A stretch of DNA of 64,000 nt, taken from Cordilura impudica (taxonomy: Eukaryota; Arthropoda; Insecta; Diptera; Scathophagidae). The position numbers and the translations under genes are program-made. Shown piece after piece: positions 1 to 11,141 of the stretch. Position 1 is the first letter of the stretch, and each line of letters opens with the position of its first letter. The DNA is taken from positions 106,252,099-106,316,098 of the forward strand of contig OY821519.1 in NCBI GenBank assembly GCA_963682025.1, read 5' to 3'. The notes below the pieces were generated by a model. The model worked only from the letters and a program-made list of their open reading frames with translations. It did not search any database and had not been told where the DNA came from.

Positions 1-127
1 GCTTTGGCAAGTTCTTATCCATTAGATGAGCATTGGAGATTCTAGTGTGACCTAGTCTTAGTCTTATTATTTTAATTTGGTCTCTTCTTGATAGTAGATT
101 GTGGCGTTGACTTTGTTGGGGTTAATT

Positions 128-720
128 TTTCTGTACCATATTGGGTAAAGTTACTTATATTTTAAAAAAATATTTACAAACAAAATTTGAGAAAAATCAG
201 TGCAATATTTTTGTTTTTGATAGATTTAAGTGAAAACCGAAAGCAGCTTCATATGGAGGCATTCACAAAGAATTGCCATATGGAGTTAATTTCTGTATAA
301 TGATAAATGGGTGTAATACGCGCACACAAACCCAATTTGACCGAGATCTATATGATAATTTGGATCTTATGGCAATTTTAGTCGATTTCATAGGAGTCAT
401 TTGTATGGCGACAAGGTCTGAACATCGACCGAATTCCACCAAATTCAACGGCGTTCATCCTATGGCCAGTAGAAGCTTATATACCAAATTTCATCAAAAC
501 ATATTCATATTTGCGAGCTGTAGTTTGATTACAAAGTTTACATGGACACACAGATGGACAGACGGACGGACGAAGGGATGGACATCGCTAAATCAATTCA
601 GAAAGTGATTCTGAGTCGATCGGTATAATAGAAGATGGGTCTAGATCAAATATTTTTAGTAGTTACAAACAGCAGCACAAAGTCATTATACCCAAACCAC
701 ATAATGGTAAAGGGCATAAA
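128..720 (+). mobile_element. INE/DINE-1-like element, 5'-truncated copy 1
   Basis: First of about 14 copies of one family in the window. Complete copies are about 790 bp. They open with AAACAAGTAAGAAAATTATA and the palindrome AGTCGGTCTAGACCGACT, followed by subterminal ATACCCTATACC. They carry a (GGAC)n array about 250 bp from the 3' end, and finish with a hairpin (ATACCC, CCAC, ATA, GTGG, GGGTAT) whose last arm inverts the 5' subterminal motif. Subterminal inverted repeats, a 3' hairpin and a (GTCY)n proto-microsatellite are the known hallmarks of Helentron-associated INEs (DINE-1/mini-me). This copy lacks roughly the first 240 bp. Its open frames are internal to the repeat and I do not call them genes. 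Confidence 0.8.
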
Positions 721-2422
721 AATTTGCCTCAAAAAACAAACACAGCCAGAGAGCGTCTGGCTTGGTTTTATACAATGGGAACAAGAAAGTTTTAAAACGC
801 TTCTTCTTGCATTTCAAAATTAGAAATTTAAAAATATTATTTTCAAATTACGAAACTACGGAATGCCGTAGTTCAGGATTTTCTGTTTGGCATCTCAAGC
901 ATGGACCGGCAAGAACTGTAGTATAGCTTTTGGCAATACAAACATGAAGCTAGTTATTAATGGCCTCAAATAGGACCTTTTTAAAAAATATTGTGTATAA
1001 TATTGTACAGTATACTTATTTATAATGAGAATAGAAGATTTAAATTATATTTAACTTAAAAGTAAGTAAAATATTGTTTTCCTTCTTGTTTATCTACCGC
1101 ATAATTCTAAGTATTACGAGGGTTACTCATTATGTTTTGAGATATGGACTGGCGTATGTACATAAAATCTAACATCAATATCTGGTAAGTTTAAAGTTTT
1201 AAATGATGAAATGCATGTTTTTATGTTTGTAGTGGGAAAAAGTTTCGAAAATTAGTCCAAGACCAAAAGGTGTATTGATCTTCCTTCAAAGTGCTTTGAA
1301 AGCCAATAAACCAATTTTCTGTGATAAATATTTAATTTTACTTATTTTTTCCAAAGAATACAAATGCTCGTTGTATCCCTCGTATATTAAATATTTTCAT
1401 TCACAAATGTCAGTTAACATTGTTTGTGTCATCGCCAGCAACAGCGTCATGACTCGTACCATTCCCAGTCATAGTTTTGAATAAACTGAAGACATCAGCA
1501 ATTGTTAGCATTTTATATACCACCATTGCTACCTCAATTAGAGCCAAAGGAAGTCATTTGTTCTCTTTGTTATGTAATTGGAACATCCGCAAAAAAAAAA
1601 TTGCAATTTTTTTCAGCTGTTCAGATTTTGATCTCTATTTATACAAACACATAATTTTGTACATATTTTTAAAATGCTTATTTTAATTGTATTGCATAAA
1701 ATCATTACAGAAATTAAATATGTATATTAAGAATGAAGTATGGGATATCGCTTCTGTAATTTAAATTAAGTAAGGAAGTTATATTTATAGTGTATATGGT
1801 GAATATAAGATACCCTGTACTTTGAGCTAGAGTAACTGTCTTAGCTTCAACCGTGCTGGGTGAGGTCATTAATGGATGATAAAAATAATCACAAAATTCA
1901 CTAATCGCTCGAAATTTGAGTGAAAATTCTAGAAAATATTACCATTTCATTCAATTTAAAAATTTATGAATATTTAAATTAGCCTAAGCAATCCACTTGT
2001 CATTAACAGGGTGTAACGAATTATTAGAATTATTTTATTTTATTTAATTGAATGTGTTTTTATTAGAGATTAAACACAAATTTTATTCTTTATTCTTTTG
2101 TTCTTTCTTCTCCATATGAACTAAATGTATGCTAATCTTCACAGTCCTCCGTGCCCGCATATTGCTTAAAAAGGGAACTATAAATTTACCTTCATGCACT
2201 AGTATATAGATTTGATAGAAAATATTTAAAAGTTGATATCGGATGTTTGTGTCGTATATATTTAGGTCTTTGCAAAAACAAATTCAAAAGAAATTTCACT
2301 AAAATATTGTTCTCTTTAGATATATTTAAGCCTTATATGGGGACTATTATTAAAATAAAATTTTTACAGTGATGAAATATATAACTAAAATGAATATAGA
2401 TAACAAAAATTCAATCATGATA
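721..2422. other. AT-rich stretch, no gene seen
   Basis: Non-coding by eye. Short open frames here have no recognisable domains. Around 1905-2010 there is weak similarity (gctcgaaatt.gagtg.aaattctag followed by an AT-rich tract) to a dispersed repeat that is clearer at 15603 and 38541. Confidence 0.5.
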
Positions 2423-2835
2423 TCGCACCTGTACCTCTAAAGTGAGTCAACTCAAAATTTATAAGTTTTCAGAAGAGGCAAAAAACGCTTTTTTTAATAT
2501 TTACTACAACATTTAAAAACAATTGTTTCATTGTAAAGAATTGCGAATAATAAGTATACAACAGTAGATGTATTTGCGATTTTTTCAGTGATCATCAAAA
2601 ATAACAGGTTTTTTGGGTGCAACTCAAAATATATCTTTTTAGCGGATTCTAAAGAAGATACTCTTATAGAACAAAGAGGGTTACAACTGTATTTTTTTTT
2701 TTTTTTTTTGCGAAAGGCTAGAAAAACCGATGTAAGATTTTTACAGTGGATAGATATGACCACTGTGTATCGTTTTCTTGCAAAAGTGAAAATTGAAAAA
2801 TTTTGAATTGACTCACATTAGAGATACAGGTGCGA
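2423..2835. mobile_element. 413-bp MITE, copy 1
   Basis: The ends are inverted repeats of about 40 bp beginning TCGCACCTGTACCTCTAA on one side; the other side is its near reverse complement. Both ends are flanked by TA, consistent with a Tc1/mariner-type TA duplication. The interior is AT-rich with a T-run and no transposase. A second copy lies at 48015-48413 and aligns over its whole length. Non-autonomous; the parent element is not in the window. Confidence 0.85.
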
Positions 2836-2934
2836 TATATTATATATTCTGCAGATAAGGAGAATCTAAATAGAGTCCATAGGGCAGAATTGTATGAGAG
2901 CAAAGTCTGAAGATGCATTGATTATCACCAACTT

Positions 2935-3130
2935 CAATAACGATCGGTACGACTTGTAATTTGCGTATAAGTTTACATTGACACAATCTACATACGGAAA
3001 GACGGGTGGACAGACATTGCTAAATTTACTCACAAAGAAGTCTTTCGTCGACTAATTTAGTAGCTTACATATTTTTGGTAGTTTCAAATATCAGTTTGAA
3101 CTCACCACATTAAATTATAGAGTATAATAA
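2935..3130 (+). mobile_element. Very degraded INE 3' part
   Basis: Resembles the last 200 bp of the INE family: a 'gtttacattgacaca' equivalent of gtttacatggacaca, a remnant of the GGAC array, 'ggacagacattgctaaat', then 'atatttttggtagtt'. The 3' hairpin is lost. It is older than the other copies, judging by divergence. Confidence 0.55.
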
Positions 3131-3494
3131 TGGAAAATTTTCTTAGCACTTCTTATTTGACTACATAATCATAATGATTTGCTTTAAACAAATACTTCTT
3201 ATAATTCTATTTTATACTGCTATGCATATTTTTTTTTTTGTACTTATAAGCTGGCAACTGCAAACATTTTTTAATCTAATTTATTAAAGTTTATCAATAT
3301 AGTATTTGTCTATTATAATATTATTGACTTTAACATTTTGATTTTCAATTAGAAGCTAACTTACATATGTACAAACATACAGAATAATTCCTTTATTTTG
3401 GTATATTTTTTATATACAGTCGCTATAGTAATTAAGCGTGTACCATTTTTTAGATAAAACAATTTTTTTGCACAGTTTTCAATATTTTATTTCC
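3131..3494. other. AT-rich spacer
   Basis: No coding signal. At about 3416 the sequence atacagtcgctatagtaatt resembles the start of a Tc1-like terminal repeat, but I found no partner end or transposase, so it is not called. Confidence 0.4.
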
Positions 3495-4155
3495 AAAAAG
3501 TAAGGAAATTATAGTCGCTCTAGACCGGCACTCTAAACCGCGTGTTTAGAGGAATAGCTTTAGGTCCCACTAATTGGATACAGAAAATAAGCATAAACCA
3601 AATTTGACTAGAATTGTTATTTATTTTTTTGCCCGCAGATATAAAAAAGTTCTTCGAGCATGCTATATTTATATGGGGCTAAGTTGAAATCGATTCAGAC
3701 CATATTTGGTTACTTATTTTATATAAAAATCTGTAGAAACCAAAGTCGAAGAAGAAGCTATATATGAGGGATATTACTCAGAATTTTCCTACAGGGTTTA
3801 TCTTTAGATCACCCGTTAATTACTGTAACAATGCACACACAAATCGAATTTAACCGAGATCTGTATAATAATTTGGATCTTATCTGCAATGAAGTCGATC
3901 TCATAGGGGTCATTTGTATAGGGATTAGGTCTAAATATTCGCGGACTTTCAACCAATTTCAATAGCGTTGCTCATATGACAGACAGAAGCTTATGTACTA
4001 AATTTTATTAATATGAATTGATATTTACGATCTATAGTTTGATTTACATGGACACAAAGGCGGACAGACGGATGAACGGACAGACAGAAGGATGGACGAA
4101 CAGACGAACAGATATCGCTACCTCGGCTCAGAAAGCAATTTTGAAAGTATAATAA
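3495..4155 (+). mobile_element. INE copy 2, 3' end cut by the long-TIR element
   Basis: Runs from the family start (aagtaaggaaattatagtcg) through the GGAC/GGACAGAC array to 'gtataataa'. It stops exactly where the long-TIR transposon begins at 4156. The missing last ~100 bp do not resume at 7892, so the flank has been rearranged or the copy was already truncated. Confidence 0.75.
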
Positions 4156-4600
4156 CACTGTGGAACAAATACAGGTTAGCAAAAGTTAGGTCGATTCTAA
4201 GAGTGAGGGGTGAAAATAGAGGCCAAATTAGAAGACCCGTATCGCGGTGTTTGTTTGTGTTAGCTCGAATTAGTTTTTAATCGACCTTCAAACTTTGCAG
4301 TCAAATGCCGATTTTCAACATATTGTTTATATGGTTTTTTGGCTATAATTCGTTGACTAATTGATATTTTTTCAATCTGTAAAAGCCAAATTATTCCTAG
4401 AGACCTGTGCAACAATTAAAATTTTTAAAAAAATTGATTTCGGAAATTTTTGTTGTGCTTATGAAGCAAAATGTTGGAAAAATAATTTTTTTTCATTCTT
4501 TTTGAAAATATTTTCCACAAAACTAAGTCTTTTTTGCTTTCTATTTGATCTATAATATGCTTCTCAGTTTCTTCAATAAATTTCATTTGAAAAGAAAATG
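4156..4600 (+). repeat. Left long terminal inverted repeat
   Basis: Begins CACTGTGGAACAAATACAGG and contains the shared blocks gtgaaaatagaggc, tcaaatgccgatttt, catattgtttatatggtttt, gagacctgtgcaaca and cacaaaactaagtctttttt. All of these recur in reverse complement in 7485-7891. Similarity fades near 4600. Confidence 0.8.
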
Positions 4601-4710
4601 CTCTTAGTCGATAATTTGCGTTAAAAATCCGAAACCATTAAATAAATACCGATATAGGTAGAAGTAATTAAAAAGGTAAGTTCCAAGAATTAGGAATTAG
4701 TAAAACAACT

Positions 4711-5479
4711 TTTTATACCCTATAGCACTATGTGGTTTTGGGTATAATGACTTTGTGCTGCTATTTGTAACAACCTGGACCCATCTTTAATTATACTGAT
4801 CGAATCAGAATCACTTTCTGCGTTGATTTAACAATGTCCGTCCGTCCGTCCGTCTGTGTGTCCATGTAAATCTTGTAATCAAACTGCAGGTCGCAAATAT
4901 GAATATATTTTGATGAAATTTGGTATATAAGCTTTTATCGGCCATGGGATGAACGCTGTTGAAATAGGTGAGAATCGGTCCATGTTCAGACCTAGCCCCC
5001 ATACAAATTACCCCTATGAAATCGACATAAATTGCCATAAGATCCAAATTGTCATATAGATCTTATTCAAATTGGGTTTGTATGCGTTCATTACATCCAT
5101 TAATGAGTAGTCCAAAAATGATCCCTTTGGCCCCATATAGAGCTGCTTCCCCATCTTCACTTAAATTTATTAAAAAACAAAAATATTGCACTGATTCTTC
5201 TCAAATTTTTTTTGTATATATTTTTGAAAAATAAAAGAGACTTTACCAAACATGATCTGGATAGGTCCATTTTCGGACCTAGTCCCCATATAGATATATC
5301 ATCCGATATGAACTTTTTCATATCTGCAGCCAAAAAAATTAATAAAAATCCCACTCAAATTTGGTTTTTGCTTATTTTCTATGTCCAGTTAGTTGGGCCT
5401 AAGAGATAGAGTTTCTGAAAGCATGGTATAGGGTATCGCATAGTCGGTCTAGACTGACTATAATTTTCTTACTTGTTTG
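4711..5479 (-). mobile_element. INE copy 3, complete, inserted in the long-TIR element
   Basis: Full-length copy in reverse: it starts on the plus strand with the 3' hairpin end (ttataccctatagcac) and finishes with the 5' end (actataattttcttacttgtt). The array reads gtccgtccgtccgtctg on this strand. It lies between the left TIR and the gene, so it inserted after the long-TIR element. Confidence 0.85.
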
Positions 5480-5747
5480 TTTTCAACCACCGCACAGGTA
5501 GCGATTTTTTTTTATTTCCTACAAGCGAACTAATTTCAAAAATGAAGATTCAGTTAAGACTCGAAACTCAGCCGAAGCTGATGTCTTTTAATTTCGCACG
5601 GTCGTGATAAAATCGCTATAAATTTTTTTGGAACTTATTTCATTTTGTGAGTAATTTAAGTTAAGTGCATCGGTTTCATAAAATAACAAAAAAAAAAAAC
5701 ATTGTATAATATATATTGTATAAAAAATTTCGGAACCAAAATGTAAA

Positions 5748-7297
5748 ATGGACCATTTTTGTAATGTTTGTGGACGTTTCATAGCAAGCGATGAAAAATG
5801 TGGCAATGCGAGTGATTTTTTTTTTTTTTTGGAAGCCTCGCAAGAGTTTATCGCTGACGTAAACTATGCCCCTAAAAAAGTTTGCTTTAATTGCTATTCA
5901 ACTCTTATGCAATGGAAAAGTGAAAAGAAGAAGGCTATGCCTTTGGTATACCAATGATGTGGTTAGACAACAGCCCGCATCAAGAAGAAAATTGCTATGG
6001 ATGTGTCAACTACCATAAAACTTTGAATAGAAAGAAAGCAAAGAATAGAATTTATGTAGCAGCGCCAAGTGTCCAATTACCATTACCGCACTCAGAATTC
6101 GTTACAGTACCAACATACCGAAGTACTGATCTTCAAACAGATATCAGTACTGCAACCGCAGCTGCTACATCCATGGATTTCTTTTCAGAATACGACTCTG
6201 GTGAAGGCACATCCTATGAAACATCAAAGGACCCAATCCTAGTGACACAAAACCAATTGGATGGAATTGTTGCATATTTGTGTTTGACTCAGAAAAAATC
6301 AGAACTACTGGCTTCATTTTTGAAAGGAAATAATTTGCTGGCGAAAGGTACCAAAGTAACAGCATATCGAAAACGCCAAAAAAAAGTTAGAAAAGTTCTT
6401 CAATGTGAATGATGCAAAAAATTTCGCTTATTGCAACGATATTGAAAAGTTAATGGAGACAATAGGCTACATGAAAGTCTTGCTCCTGAAATGAAAATTT
6501 TGTTGCCGTTGCTCCATATTAAACTTGGCATTGCTAAAAATTTTTTTTACATGTATCGCAAAAAGACCAGCAGTATTCAACCGCTTAAAAGACATTTTTC
6601 CAAGACTAAGTAACGCCAAAATTCAGGAAGGGGTCGTTAATGGTCCCGACATACGGAAACTAATGAGTCGTCAAGATTTTTATCAAGTTCTGACAGACCG
6701 AGAATTAAATGCATGGCTCGCATTGAAAGCAGTCATTAAAGGACTTTTGGGTAAAGAACGCAAAGACAACTACAGGCAATCTGTTGCAAACATGTTGGCA
6801 GCTTTCGATGAAATTGGGGTTAATATGTCGTACAAAATTGATATCTTGCATAAGCATCTTGATCAACTCGCTCAACAGTTGCCAACTGAATCTGATGAGC
6901 AAGGCGAAAGTTATCACCAAACTGCGCTTCCATTTGAAATAAGTTAACTATAGAGTGTGCATATTTTGAATTCCTAGATTTTTCTAATATCTTTGTCAGA
7001 GTGCACAATCTAAACATGTTAACGATGGAAAACTATTTTCGTTTCAGGTACAGAGGAAAGAAATCTCCAGATGCAATACTCGCTGAAATTTGTTGGTGGT
7101 ATAAAAACACCTTTGAAGAAGAGAAAGACGAGGAAAAAGAGAAAGAAGGGAAAGACAAAGAAGAAATTCCAAAATATCTGTTGGACGAAATTATCGACCT
7201 TTCTGATGATGATGACGATTACCAAGATATTAGAGAGAGCAGTGATGTTGATCCACAGCCGCTTGCTAAACGGCAACTGGCCAAATCATTAATTTAA
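5748..7297 (+). pseudogene. Broken gene of an unnamed insect family, candidate transposase (copy 1)
   Basis: Pieces in order: 5748-5957 has two Cys pairs (FCNVCG near the start, CFNCYSTL near residue 50). 5954-6412 holds HQEENCYGC and an Asp/Ser-rich linker, then 'QLDGIVAYLCLTQKKSELL'. Then, in shifting frames, comes LLPLLHIKLGIAKNFF (about 6502-6550). 6525-6947 has FPRLSNAKIQEG, GPDIRKLM and SDEQGESYHQ. 7001-7297 has MENYFRFRYRG, ILAEICWWY and an acidic tail. The order matches a widespread uncharacterised arthropod family that I know from genome annotations, and the locus at 52535-56583. Frameshifts occur near 5950, 6400 and 6545. The central ~130 residues (EWRLF through ICGDLK) are missing. 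The link to mobility is inference from the flanking TIRs. Confidence 0.7.
6943..6999 (+). other. Possible 57-bp intron in copy 1
   Basis: GT at 6943 and a pyrimidine-rich end tctttgtcag at 6990-6999 would remove the gap between the SDEQGESYHQ segment and the MENYFRFRYRG segment, which are adjacent in the family. The size is typical for flies. Splicing here leaves the frames off by one, so either the locus is broken or the real junction differs. Confidence 0.35.
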
Positions 7298-7484
7298 TTT
7301 ATTTAATTTCTTTACTTAAAACTTTTCATAACTAACATTTCAAAAATATATTTTTTTCCATATTTTTATAATTTCTTTTTCAATGTTTCTTCAAAACCAA
7401 CACTGAACAAAATTGGTACATAAAAAATGAGAAGTAAATTAATATTAAGTTGGAAAACGCAAGTTTTGTATTATGATTGTTTTC

Positions 7485-7891
7485 TTTTGAAATCAGATTT
7501 ATTGAAGAAACTATAGATGAAAGAGAAAGCAAAAAAGACTTAGTTTTGTGGAAAATATTTTCAAAAAGCATGAAAAAAAAATAATTTTTCCAATATTTTG
7601 CTTCATAAGCACCACAAAAATTTTCTAAATCAATTTTTTAACAAATCTTGAGTGTTGCACAGGTCTCTAGCAATAATTTGGCTTTTACAGGTTGGAAAAG
7701 TATCAATTAGTCGACGAGGTATAGCAAAAAAACCATATAAACAATATGCTAAAATCGGCATTTGACATTTGTTCGAAGGTCGATTAAAAAAAAAATCGAA
7801 CTTATTTCCTCTCTTCTAATTTAGCCTCTATTTTCACCCCTTACTCTCAGAATAGACCTAACTCTTGCTAACGTGAATTTGTTCCACAGTG
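7485..7891 (-). repeat. Right long terminal inverted repeat
   Basis: Reverse complement of the left arm, ending attTGTTCCACAGTG at 7891. Shared blocks are in the same order as in the left arm. Divergence between the arms shows the insertion is not recent. Confidence 0.8.
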
Positions 7892-7894
7892 TAA

Positions 7895-8540
7895 TCTAAC
7901 CCATAAAAACAAAGTTTTTATTAAAACCCTTCCTTTCCTTATGCATATGAGTTTTGAATATCTCCGTGACTGTGCGTGACTACGTGTGACTATCTTAAAA
8001 TTAATATTTGCCCACAACAAGTCTATGGACAAAGTTTCAGATCCATCGGATGAGGTGAAGTGGGGTTTTAATCTCTCCGTGACTGTGCGTGAGTATGTCA
8101 AATTAATATTTTTTCATAGCAAGTCTATCGACCAAGTTTTAAATCGATCGGATAAGGGAAAATGGTTATTAAATCACTCCGTGACTATGCGTGACTACGC
8201 GTGACTGCGCGTGACTATGTCGAAGTTGATCTTTGTTTACAGCAAGTATATCGAACAAGTTTCAGATCGGTCGGATGAGGGGAAATGACATTTAGATCAC
8301 TCCGTGACTGTGCGTGACCATGCGTGACTGCGCGTGACTAAGTCAAAGTTAATCTTTTTTTCACAGCAAGTGTATGCACCAAGTTTGAGATCGATCGGAT
8401 GAGGGGAAATGACATTTAGATCGCTCCGTGACTGTGCGTGACCACGCGTGACTACCCCAGAATTAATCTGTAGTCACGACAAGACTATGGGCCAAGTTTC
8501 AGATCAATTGGATAAGGGGTATGGGGTATAAAAATTGGCT
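7895..8540 (+). repeat. Dispersed repeat with 'gtgactgtgcgtgac' tandem modules, copy 1
   Basis: Starts 'ctaacccataaaaacaaagtttttattaaaac'-like and then carries about 4.5 tandem modules of 105-125 bp. Each has 'ctccgtgactgtgcgtgacta', a short AT spacer ending 'acagcaa', then 'gtctatcgaccaagtttcag' and 'atcgatcggatgagggga'. The last module ends 'gactatgggccaagtttcag' and 'ggataaggggtatggggt'. The copy at 18058-18607 has the same order and ends. Class unknown; no protein. Confidence 0.75.
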
Positions 8541-9469
8541 GAACTAGTTTAACTAACTATTTGACTAAAGAGTTAAAAACTTGAGTTTAATCGACTAAAT
8601 CAACGGACGTACCAAAACTTGCTCTGAGTCGATAGAAACTTAATGACTTCATATTTGGCTCCTCAAAGACTTCATTTGAATAATATTAATTTATTCAAAT
8701 ACTCTGAAATAATAAAGCAATTATGTAAACAATCAAAGCAGATTAAATGATGTCATCTGTTAAAACCTAGTAAAGCTTGGTAAAGTAAACAAACAAATCA
8801 TATGTTAAGTAAAAATACCAACCAAACAGCCTTTGTACAGTTTACAAATTAGTCTAGTGTGGAAGTGTGCTCCATACATACTTGTAAATAATTCAAGTTT
8901 AAATACTTTGGAAAAATTAAATTATATACAAATGGAGTTTCAATATAGTTTGTGAGAGTATTTTATTTAAAGTTTAAATTAATGGTAACGCACTGGCTAA
9001 CTGACGTTACACAGTCAGTGAGTCAGTGATGAGCATAACTATTTTAGAAATTATTTTTATTAAATTTTTAAGATTCTTGAATCTGCTACAATTATCTACC
9101 GTATCCAAACATTATTTATTGTACTTGAAAAAAATCTTAAAGGTGTATGCTCAATTGCTTAAGTGAGTCTTTGTATATCAAAGTATAAGGAGTAGGTACA
9201 TTCATTTTCAACCACACAAAAGATACTTTTGATTTCGTACACATGCAGTACATCTTGAAAATATGCACATAAATAACGAGGATTAATGCATGTAAGTTAT
9301 ATACATATTAGGGATGTAACTTTTAAATATAAAAACAATGTTTTCTCTTTTCTTAGATATTTAAAAATACATGTTTTTGTTTTAAAATTGACAAAACAGA
9401 AACGTTCTTTATTATAAACAAGAAATGATATAAGCATAAAACTCCCTATATGATTTATGATATGCTATG
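8541..9469. other. AT-rich stretch with a (CAGT)-type tract
   Basis: No coding signal. 'gttacacagtcagtgagtcagtgatgag' near 9008 resembles 'gttacagaatcagtcagtcagtcagtgagtcaggg' near 59589, so both may belong to one old repeat. Confidence 0.45.
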
Positions 9470-9800
9470 TGTGGCCAGTCCTACTATACGGAGCTGAAAC
9501 GTGGACACTAAAAGTATTAGACATGAATAAATTAAAAGCATTAATATATTAGAAGCATAAAACTTTCATGGACTGACCGAGTGTCAAACACAGATGTTCT
9601 AAACAGGTTACAAAAGGAACGAGAAAATTAATGTTAAAAAAACAACGTAAAAATTGCTTATTTTGGCCATATTATTAGAGGTGAGAATAAAAGTTGCTCC
9701 AAATAATACTACAAGGTAGAATAGAAGGAAGAAGAGGCATAGGAAGAAAGTAAATGTATTAGTTCATACAGCGCGGAATCGAGAGAATTAATCAGAAATT
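9470..9800 (+). pseudogene. Remnant of a LINE reverse transcriptase C-terminus
   Basis: Conceptual translation in shifting frames gives LLYGAETWTLKV, then LSWTDRVSNTDVLNRLQKER, then IAYFGHIIRGE and a Gly/Arg/Glu-rich end. This is the typical C-terminal order after the RT domain in a large group of insect LINE proteins (LLYG.E.WTL, then T..VL.R, then GHI.R). Several frameshifts and stops; the RT core is absent. Clade not assigned. Confidence 0.7.
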
Positions 9801-10324
9801 ATTAAAACTATAACACGAATTTTATATTCTTTATATTGCAACGATTTTTCATAAAATGGTTCCGGTAACTGTTATAATCCGGTTGCGATTACAATAACTC
9901 CGAATGGAAATTCAACAATTCATTCTATAGATTAATAAAGAGAATGGAAAAAGCGCTAAAGAAAATAATGACATATTTTTCACACACTTACCTCTCGGGA
10001 ACTAAAGTGTACACACCGTACGACTGATTGTAATTGAAGTAAAATTTTAAGCTTTTGTATTAAAATAAATAAATAAACTTGCAAATAAAATAAAATTCCG
10101 TAACAATATTATAAGTATTTTTTTACTTAAAACTTGTAAATATTTACTATTTTAGTACTTCTACAAATTTAAGAAAACTTGCATGTAATCGCTTATATTC
10201 AGAATTGGATAAGCAATAAAAGAAGAAGAAAAAGAGCTAAATCTAGTGCGAAAAAACTAAGTTGGTATCGTTGGTCTAGTATAAGATGAAAACGAAGGAT
10301 TATAAAAATCTCATATCACCAAGT
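9801..10324. other. AT-rich spacer
   Basis: I see no gene, RNA or clear repeat here. Confidence 0.4.
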
Positions 10325-10580
10325 AGAAAGTGCTGTCTCATCGAGATAGTGCAAAGTTGTATAATAGGTATGACAAAAATCATGGAATTTGGCTACGATT
10401 TGCTACCTCATCCGTCATATTCTTCGCATTAAATCCCAAGGACTGTTTTCTTTTCCAAATCTAAAGCAACGCCCAGTCGAGCCGAGGAAGAAATTTAGCT
10501 ACAAATATGACATAATTGATCAAACTAAAGCCCATTTGAGCATCGTTAGAAATACTTATATTTTGAAAGGATGTATTGAA
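10325..10580 (+). pseudogene. Mariner (DD34D-type) transposase C-terminal remnant
   Basis: One frame reads VLSHRDSAKLYN, equivalent to the second catalytic Asp region (H.DNA) of mariner. After a frameshift comes GYDLLPHPSYSS, the typical LLPHPPYSPDLAP region, then FPNLKQR...KKFSYKYDIIDQTKAHL.....YILKGCIE, matching the mariner C-terminus. The third Asp region is damaged. No terminal repeats located. Confidence 0.6.
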
Positions 10581-11141
10581 GTAGATGATACTATGTTGAT
10601 ATATAATATTTTTTGTTGCTTATTTTTTTTTTTTGCATTCAATAGATTACATATTTATTGATTCCCCTCTATATCACATATTATAAGTAAATCTTAAGCA
10701 CATTTCGCAAACAACAATATAGTAATAGAGACCAAGAACTGAAGAAGAAATGATTATGCCCGAATCTCTCACAAAATGATCGAGCCAAATAATTTATAAC
10801 GCCAGTGTATGTAATACAATATGAAGATATCTACCATTATTCTGGCTTACGATCATATCGAGCTATTAAACATTCAAGTCTCATAGAAATGAAAGTTGCA
10901 AAAGACGGGGTCATTTGCTATACGAAAAATTTGACAGAAGTTACATCAACAGTGTTTTTATTTATAAAAAATAACTATTTTCAAAACTCTTACGATCAGG
11001 GCGGTTTTCTATATATTTAGTTGAAATAGTTTTGCATGGAAAATGTCTGGACTTAATTGCACATTTTTTAGGAAATCTTTTTTATACATATGTGACCTGG
11101 TCTATGAAAAGGAGGCTTACGTGAATAAATAAGTTATCAAG
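10581..11141. other. AT-rich spacer
   Basis: Open frames present are short and unrecognised. No repeat identified. Confidence 0.4.

Larger units (their letters stand above)
4156..7891. mobile_element. Unnamed DNA transposon with long terminal inverted repeats
   Basis: Bounded on both sides by CACTGTGGAACAAAT pointing inwards. The two arms, 4156 to about 4600 and about 7485 to 7891, align as inverted repeats over roughly 400-445 bp; the left arm has about 30 extra bases near 4235. Between them lie an INE inserted in reverse (4711-5479) and a broken gene of an unnamed family (5748-7297). Without the INE the element would be about 2.97 kb. TAA stands on both outer sides, possibly a 3-bp duplication, but the outer flanks come from different repeats, so this is unproven. 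I do not recognise the superfamily from the ends. Confidence 0.7.

Noticed and set aside
273..608. Open reading frame of 111 codons
   Set aside because: It lies entirely in an INE copy; the same frame recurs in other copies. I treat it as repeat sequence, not a gene.
3416..3440. Tc1-like terminal repeat start (acagtcgctatagtaatt)
   Set aside because: No matching inverted end or transposase nearby. The same applies to acagtggttgacag at about 61647.
4156..7891. LTR retrotransposon
   Set aside because: The long flanking repeats are inverted, not direct, and no gag, protease, integrase or RT lies between them. I saw no LTR element anywhere in the window.
7960..8460. CRISPR-like array of spaced repeats
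   Set aside because: Units are 105-125 bp, spacers are similar to each other, and the whole block is repeated at 18058. Eukaryotic tandem modules, not CRISPR.
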